This document shows positions 60,003 to 64,000 of a stretch of DNA of 64,000 bases, piece by piece. The number at the start of each line of letters is the position of its first letter. Positions within the stretch are counted from its first letter, which is position 1. This DNA is from Arthrobacter sp. Soil736 (lineage in GTDB: Bacteria; Actinomycetota; Actinomycetes; Actinomycetales; Micrococcaceae). The stretch is from positions 522,388 through 586,387 of the forward strand of contig NZ_LMSB01000034.1 in NCBI RefSeq assembly GCF_001428005.1, read 5' to 3'. The position numbers were made by a program, and so were the translations under genes. The notes below the pieces were generated by a model. That model was given only the letters and a program-made list of their open reading frames with translations. It had not been told where the DNA came from and searched no databases.

Positions 60003-61436
60003 GTGAGCCTTCACTACGAATCAACACGAGCCCCGGCGGCACAGGAACCCGGCGTTTCGACCCGGGACCTGGCCAGGGCCGCCTGGGCCAGCTCCCTGGG
60101 CAGCGCCCTGGAGTACTACGACTTCGCCCTGTACAGCCTGGCCTCCGCCCTCGTGTTCAGCCCCCTGTTCTTCCCTGGCAGCAACCCTGCGACGGGCCTA
60201 ATCCTCAGCTTCGGCACCTATTTCCTGGGCTTCGCCATACGGCCGCTGGGCGGCATCATCTTCGGCCGACTGGGTGACAGGCTCGGCCGCAAATTCGTCC
60301 TGCTCGCCACCATCCTCCTGATGGGCGGCGCCAGCACCCTCATTGGTGTCCTGCCCACGTACAACGGCTCCCCCGGTGACTGGTACGGGGCCGGTGCCGG
60401 AGTCCTCGCACCGATCCTGCTCATAGTGCTCCGGCTGATGCAGGGACTCGGCGCGGGTGCCGAGATGGCCGGCGCGTCCATCCTGATGACCGAATACGCT
60501 CCCGCACGCCGCCGCGGATTCATCGCTTCGCTGCCCTTCCTCGGTGTCCAGATGGGCACGGTCGCGGCGGCACTGGTCTACTTCCTGCTGCTGAACGCGA
60601 ACCAGGCCGTCAAGATCACCGACACCTGGCTTTGGCGGGTGCCCTTCCTGGCCAGCGTCCTCATCCTTGGCATCGCCATCTACATCCGGCTCCGCCTCAA
60701 GGAGTCCCCCACCTTCGCGAAGCTCGAACCCCACGAACAGGTCACCGAGCGGCCCCTCAGGACGCTCCTGAAGCGCTCCGGGAAGACGGTCCTGCTCGGA
60801 ATCGGGCTGCGCATGGCCGAAAACGGCGGTTCGTCCATCTACCAGGCGCTCGCGATTGCCTACGTTTCCAGCGCCGCGATCGGCATCAAGGGCCCCATCG
60901 GGGCTCTCTCGCTCGTCTTCGCCGCCGCCGTCGGCGCCGCCGTCGTTCCTCTTGCCGGCTGGCTGACGGACAGGTACGGGCGGGTCCGCACGTACCGCGC
61001 TTTCGCGATCTTCCAACTGGTCGCCGCCTTCCCCGTCTGGTACGCGCTCAGCTTCGGTGACACCGTGCTGACCATCGTGGTCGTCTCCGTCGGCCTGGGC
61101 GTCGGCACGTGGGGCATGTTCGGTTCCCAAAGTGCCCTCATGTGCGAACTCTTCGGCTCACGGCAGCGGTATCTGGGCGTTTCAGTGGCCCGGGAAGGCT
61201 CTGCGGTCATCGCCGGAGGCATCGCTCCCATGGTCGGCGCCTGGCTGATGTCCCTCGCGGTCACCGCCGAGGGCGGCAGCGCCGTCCAGGGTGCGGGTGG
61301 CGGGGCCTGGCTTCCCATCGCGGGATACCTGGCCCTGCTGACGGCCATCACCATTGCCGCGACCTTCGCAGTTCCCGAGACCAGGGGGCGGAGCCTGGAA
61401 GACCCGCGGGACGCAATCCACGAGAAGGCCGCCTGA
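60003..61436 (+). CDS. MFS transporter, metabolite:H+ symporter (MHS) type
   Basis: A 477-residue membrane protein with twelve helices. The MHS family pattern is clear: ASSLGSALEYYDFALYSLAS at the start, FRPLGGIIFGRLGDRLGRKF-type sequence (AIRPLGGIIFGRLGDRLGRK) after helix 2 and LRLMQGLGAGAEMAGASILM. MHS transporters import organic acids such as citrate, proline or aromatic acids with protons. It is likely the importer of the island's acidic substrate. The start is GTG 60003, with no strong ribosome site, nine bases after the GMC stop. Confidence 0.9.
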   Translation: MSLHYESTRAPAAQEPGVSTRDLARAAWASSLGSALEYYDFALYSLASALVFSPLFFPGSNPATGLILSFGTYFLGFAIRPLGGIIFGRLGDRLGRKFVLLATILLMGGASTLIGVLPTYNGSPGDWYGAGAGVLAPILLIVLRLMQGLGAGAEMAGASILMTEYAPARRRGFIASLPFLGVQMGTVAAALVYFLLLNANQAVKITDTWLWRVPFLASVLILGIAIYIRLRLKESPTFAKLEPHEQVTERPLRTLLKRSGKTVLLGIGLRMAENGGSSIYQALAIAYVSSAAIGIKGPIGALSLVFAAAVGAAVVPLAGWLTDRYGRVRTYRAFAIFQLVAAFPVWYALSFGDTVLTIVVVSVGLGVGTWGMFGSQSALMCELFGSRQRYLGVSVAREGSAVIAGGIAPMVGAWLMSLAVTAEGGSAVQGAGGGAWLPIAGYLALLTAITIAATFAVPETRGRSLEDPRDAIHEKAA

Positions 61437-61476
61437 CGAACAGGAAGTCCCCGGTCCGGGACATCCGCATTGGTAA

Positions 61477-61516
61477 AGTCGATAGGCGGGGAGCGCCGCT
61501 TCTCCGCCTATCGACT
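61477..61516. promoter_or_regulatory. Long dyad between transporter and second LacI gene
   Basis: Perfect 13-bp arms, AGTCGATAGGCGG and CCGCCTATCGACT, surround a 14-base core that can pair a little further. It starts 41 bases after the transporter stop and ends 18 bases before the LacI start. There is no T-run, so an operator for the LacI protein or an mRNA stem are both possible. Confidence 0.55.
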
Positions 61517-61534
61517 CACCGGCAGGAATACAGC

Positions 61535-62557
61535 ATGGCCCCGCGCATCACCCTCGAAGACGTGAGCAAGGCCGCCGGCGTCTCACGTTCAACCGCTTCG
61601 CTCGTCGTTCGCGGCAGCTCCCGCATTCCGGAGTCCACGGCCCTGAAGGTCCGCGAAGCAATGGACCAGCTTGGCTATGTGTACAACCGCCAGGCGGCCA
61701 ACCTGCGGCAGAGCCGGTCGATGACCATCGGGCTCATCGTTACCGAGATCATCAACCCGTACTTCGCCGAGTTGGCGATGGCCGTGGACCAGATCACCCA
61801 TGACGCCGGCTACACGATTTTCATCGGCTACAGCCGCGATCTTGCCGACCGGCAGCACGAAATCATCGCTTCCATGATTGAACGCCAGGTCGACGGGCTG
61901 CTCCTGCTCCCGGCTCCCGATACTGACCCCGAAAGGCTCGCCAAGCAGGTCAACGCCGCCAACGTCCCGGTGGTGCTGCTCGCACGCCGGTTCACAGGCT
62001 TCGATTACGTCGGCAGCGAGAACGTCAAAGGCGCGACGATGCTCGGGGAACACCTCTCGGCTCTGGGCTGCAGGAGCGTCGCGTTCCTCGGCGGCCGGGC
62101 AGCACCGTCCCTCACCGAACGGGAGGAAGGCCTTCGCGATTCGCTCGAGCGCAAAGGCTGTGAACTGTGGAGTGTGGATGAGTTCCGTAGTTCCATCACC
62201 CCTGAAGGAGGCGCGACGGCGGTGGGCCGGCTATTCGATCTGGGCCGGCTTCCGGATGCGGTGGTTGCCTACAACGACATTGTCGCCGAAGGCGTCTACG
62301 GCGAGATGCGCCGCCGGGGGCTCGAACCCGGCCGCGACATCGCCGTCGCATCCTTCGACGACACGCGCATCGCCGCAAGCCAGGTTCCGCCGATGACCTC
62401 GGTGGCGGGATTCCCGCAGCAGATCGGCACGACCGGCGCCGAGATGCTGATGAAGCGCCTCGCGGACGGCAATTCCGACATACCCACGCAACTGACACTC
62501 GTGCAGCCCCAACTCAAGATCCGGTCCTCGACAGCCACCTGGCGTCCAAGGACCTAA
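61535..62557 (+). CDS. LacI-family regulator (cluster part C, second)
   Basis: A 340-residue repressor closely similar to the LacI at 48761. The HTH is ITLEDVSKAAGVSRSTASLV, with the same SRSTASLV recognition helix, and the hinge is YNRQAANLRQSRSMTIGLIV. The effector domain contains IGYSRDLADRQHEIIAS, AYNDIVAEGVYGEMRRRGLE and IAVASFDDTRIAASQVP, ending STATWRPRT as does its paralogue. ATG 61535 has CAGGAATA upstream. It closes the operon and probably binds sites like those of its paralogue. Confidence 0.93.
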   Translation: MAPRITLEDVSKAAGVSRSTASLVVRGSSRIPESTALKVREAMDQLGYVYNRQAANLRQSRSMTIGLIVTEIINPYFAELAMAVDQITHDAGYTIFIGYSRDLADRQHEIIASMIERQVDGLLLLPAPDTDPERLAKQVNAANVPVVLLARRFTGFDYVGSENVKGATMLGEHLSALGCRSVAFLGGRAAPSLTEREEGLRDSLERKGCELWSVDEFRSSITPEGGATAVGRLFDLGRLPDAVVAYNDIVAEGVYGEMRRRGLEPGRDIAVASFDDTRIAASQVPPMTSVAGFPQQIGTTGAEMLMKRLADGNSDIPTQLTLVQPQLKIRSSTATWRPRT

Positions 62558-62764
62558 GCACGGGCTCGACGCCGGAGGCACCGGCTGACCTATCCTCAGG
62601 GACCGGCCCATGGCATCCCGTTCGAGGCTTGTACATCCAGACATCACGGTCCTTACTGGTGGGAGGAGCCCGAGCCGCCGGCCAGCGGGGCCGCCATGCC
62701 TACAAGTTCCCGGTATCGAGGGGCCAAGCGGACAGCGCTCCGACCGTCGACTAGGAGGCACTTC

Positions 62765-63049
62765 ATGTTCGCTCGTATCAGCACGTATAGGCCGGCCCCC
62801 GACAGCACAGGCGCGCCGTCTGACGACACCGTCAACCGCGTGCTCCGGCTGCCCGGATGCCTGGGCATCTATTACTTGCTGGGGAAGGACAACAAGTCAC
62901 TGTCCATCACCCTCTGGGAGGACGCGGAAGCCCTCGCCGGCAGCGAGCAGGCAGCCAACACCATCCGCTCCGAGACCAGCGCCGAGCAACACATGCAGAT
63001 CCTCGGTGTGGAGGAATTTGAAGTGCTCATACGGCAACTTCAAGTTTGA
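62765..63049 (+). CDS. Small conserved hypothetical protein (monooxygenase-like fold possible)
   Basis: A 94-residue protein I cannot assign. MFARISTYRPAPDSTGAP opening, then LPGCLGIYYLLGKDNKSLSI and TLWEDAEALAGSEQAANTIR, suggest a ferredoxin-like dimeric alpha/beta-barrel as in antibiotic biosynthesis monooxygenases, where the pattern 'CxGxYYL...SITLWED' is common. ATG 62765 is preceded by TAGGAGGCA. It stands alone between the LacI gene and the DUF1508 gene. Function unknown. Confidence 0.65.
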   Translation: MFARISTYRPAPDSTGAPSDDTVNRVLRLPGCLGIYYLLGKDNKSLSITLWEDAEALAGSEQAANTIRSETSAEQHMQILGVEEFEVLIRQLQV

Positions 63050-63150
63050 ACCCGGGCGGAGCTCACACGCCGGGCGATGTCATCGCTGGCCACCGCAACC
63101 ACCCTGTAGCAGGGCCGTAGCAACGCCGCGGGAGCGCTTACCCCGCCGCG

Positions 63151-63510
63151 TCAGGCCCCGGCAACGCGCGCGCTTACCCAGGCTGTGCCCGTCCACCGGG
63201 GCCTTGCCGCGGCCCGACGGAGCTTCCGGGCCCGGGCGCGGAGGCCGTCTGCCCGGGCGGGCTCGTTTTCATGTGCCTGCGGAATGGCGGCGGGTACTGC
63301 CGCTTCGGGCGTTGCGCCCGGCCGGTTGGCGGGGCAGAGGTCGGTGATGAGCCCCATGCCGGCGCACTCACGCACGGCGGCGATGCCGGCGGCAGCTCCG
63401 CGCTTATCAGCGAAGGCGGCCGACACAGCGAGCTCGGTACCGTCCGGGGCCCTGAGCCGGAACCGGAAATGCGACTCCGCGTCAACGAACACTTCAAACT
63501 TGCCGGCCAT
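63151..63510 (-). CDS. DUF1508 (YegP-like) domain protein
   Basis: A 119-residue protein. The N-terminal 55 residues fit the small DUF1508 fold, FEVFVDAESHFRFRLRAPDG, then AAFADKRGAAAGIAAVREC, usually found as one or two copies in YegP-like proteins of unknown function. The C-terminal half is arginine- and alanine-rich and unstructured (DGLRARARKLRRAAARPR). ATG 63510 has GGAAGGAT upstream. It converges on the hypothetical gene at 62765. Confidence 0.78.
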   Translation of the reverse strand: MAGKFEVFVDAESHFRFRLRAPDGTELAVSAAFADKRGAAAGIAAVRECAGMGLITDLCPANRPGATPEAAVPAAIPQAHENEPARADGLRARARKLRRAAARPRWTGTAWVSARVAGA

Positions 63511-63994
63511 GGCTATCCTTCCGGTCTGCGGGCTCCTCGCCGCGAGCCTCCCCGCCGCGGAGCAGGCCCGAACGCATCGCTGTGCCCGGCTCCCGCTGGT
63601 CTGGTCGAACGGTCTTGAATGACCCGTTCATCAAGTAATGAAAGTCTTTCGCGGACGCGCATAGCCTCACAAGGCTTCCCCTGTAAACCATAGGTAAATT
63701 GCATGCAACGGCGTCCCGGGCGCAACCGGACGCTTAGCCTCTAGCTGACGAGTCTGGTCGGGATCTTTTCTACTCGCAGCGCTTCCCTTAAAATTTGGTT
63801 GTTGCCCCCGGACCCCGGCAGCGCACTTTTGTAGCGCCACTACCTGCAACCCACGGTGGATCCCCACCGATCACCAGCCCACGGCCATGAAGAACTCCAA
63901 GGGCTGTCCAGAATTAGCGACCAAGCGTGAAGACACAGGAGATGCGCGATCCACAGCGACAGGCCAGCGCCGTGGAGCGGAATGGAGGCCGGCG
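63511..63994. other. Gene-free region with lower GC near the right edge
   Basis: About 480 bases without a gene that I can support. GC falls to the lowest of the window between about 63600 and 63800 (AAGTAATGAAAGTCTTTCGC and GTAAACCATAGGTAAATTGC), consistent with promoter DNA for the divergent DUF1508 gene or for the gene that starts at the right edge. A 19-codon frame from ATG 63942 to TGA 63998 would overlap the next start but has a poorly spaced ribosome site. Confidence 0.4.
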
Positions 63995-64000
63995 ATGACT
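63995..64000 (+). CDS. Possible start of a gene cut by the right edge
   Basis: ATG 63995 has GGAGG at six bases spacing (GGAGGCCGGCGATG), a near-ideal ribosome site. Only two codons are present, so nothing can be said of the product. Confidence 0.3.

Noticed and set aside
63942..63998. A 19-codon frame overlapping the start at the right edge
   Set aside because: AGGAG is directly against the ATG, too near to work, and the peptide has no recognisable feature.

Overview
The window looks like a chromosomal segment of a high-GC actinobacterium of the Arthrobacter/Pseudarthrobacter type (Micrococcaceae). The basis is uniformly high GC with strong third-position bias, frequent GTG and TTG starts, a leaderless-type promoter at serS, and the familiar actinobacterial block dacB - zinc metalloprotease - tilS - hpt - ftsH - folE - folP - folB - folK - DUF3180 - PH-domain genes - DUF2520 - panC. 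I see no rRNA, tRNA, CRISPR array, complete insertion sequence or prophage.

Region 1 (1-16 kb, almost all minus strand) is housekeeping. Folate biosynthesis genes, membrane protease FtsH, purine salvage (hpt), tRNA-Ile lysidine synthase, a penicillin-binding carboxypeptidase and pantoate ligase lie in a chain with 1-20 nt overlaps or gaps. It is interrupted between ftsH and hpt by one plus-strand gene with a DUF559 nuclease-like domain, which is bracketed by two copies of a palindromic element of 96 bp (one carrying a 22-bp duplication). Region 2 (16-31 kb) is mixed: ppa with a textbook terminator, serS, a lipid kinase, pheA, an amidase, a peptide transporter, a frameshifted phosphotransferase, a NERD protein and phosphoglucomutase. 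Region 3 (31-39 kb) holds a RutE-like reductase beside a uracil permease, several small stress or membrane genes (one frameshifted, one with a large internal deletion), glycerate kinase, a GDPD phosphodiesterase and a HAD phosphatase.

Region 4 (39.4-62.6 kb) is a carbohydrate-catabolic island with three LacI regulators. Part A is a LacI gene divergent from two Gfo/Idh/MocA dehydrogenases, with a perfect palindrome at the promoter. Part B is a minus-strand operon for an ABC sugar importer, a 2-keto-3-deoxygluconate-type kinase, a KDPG-type aldolase and a HAD phosphatase. Part C runs divergently: LacI, Gfo/Idh/MocA dehydrogenase, CoA-transferase, a GMC oxidoreductase fused to a gluconate-dehydrogenase subunit-3-like domain, crotonase, aldehyde dehydrogenase, GH88-type unsaturated glycuronyl hydrolase, a second GMC oxidoreductase, an MHS-type transporter, and a second, closely similar LacI. 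A CoA-transferase and crotonase sitting with GMC sugar oxidases and a GH88 hydrolase does not match any pathway I recognise. I infer an oxidative, CoA-dependent route for a glycoside, uronate or cyclitol, and this is the best candidate in the window for an undescribed system.

Smaller points are repeat elements that extend a coding sequence, two single-base frameshifts at places where one restored base gives a good protein, a NERD domain lacking its usual acidic residue, and several candidate LacI operators. Functions are assigned by reading motifs only; no database search was run.
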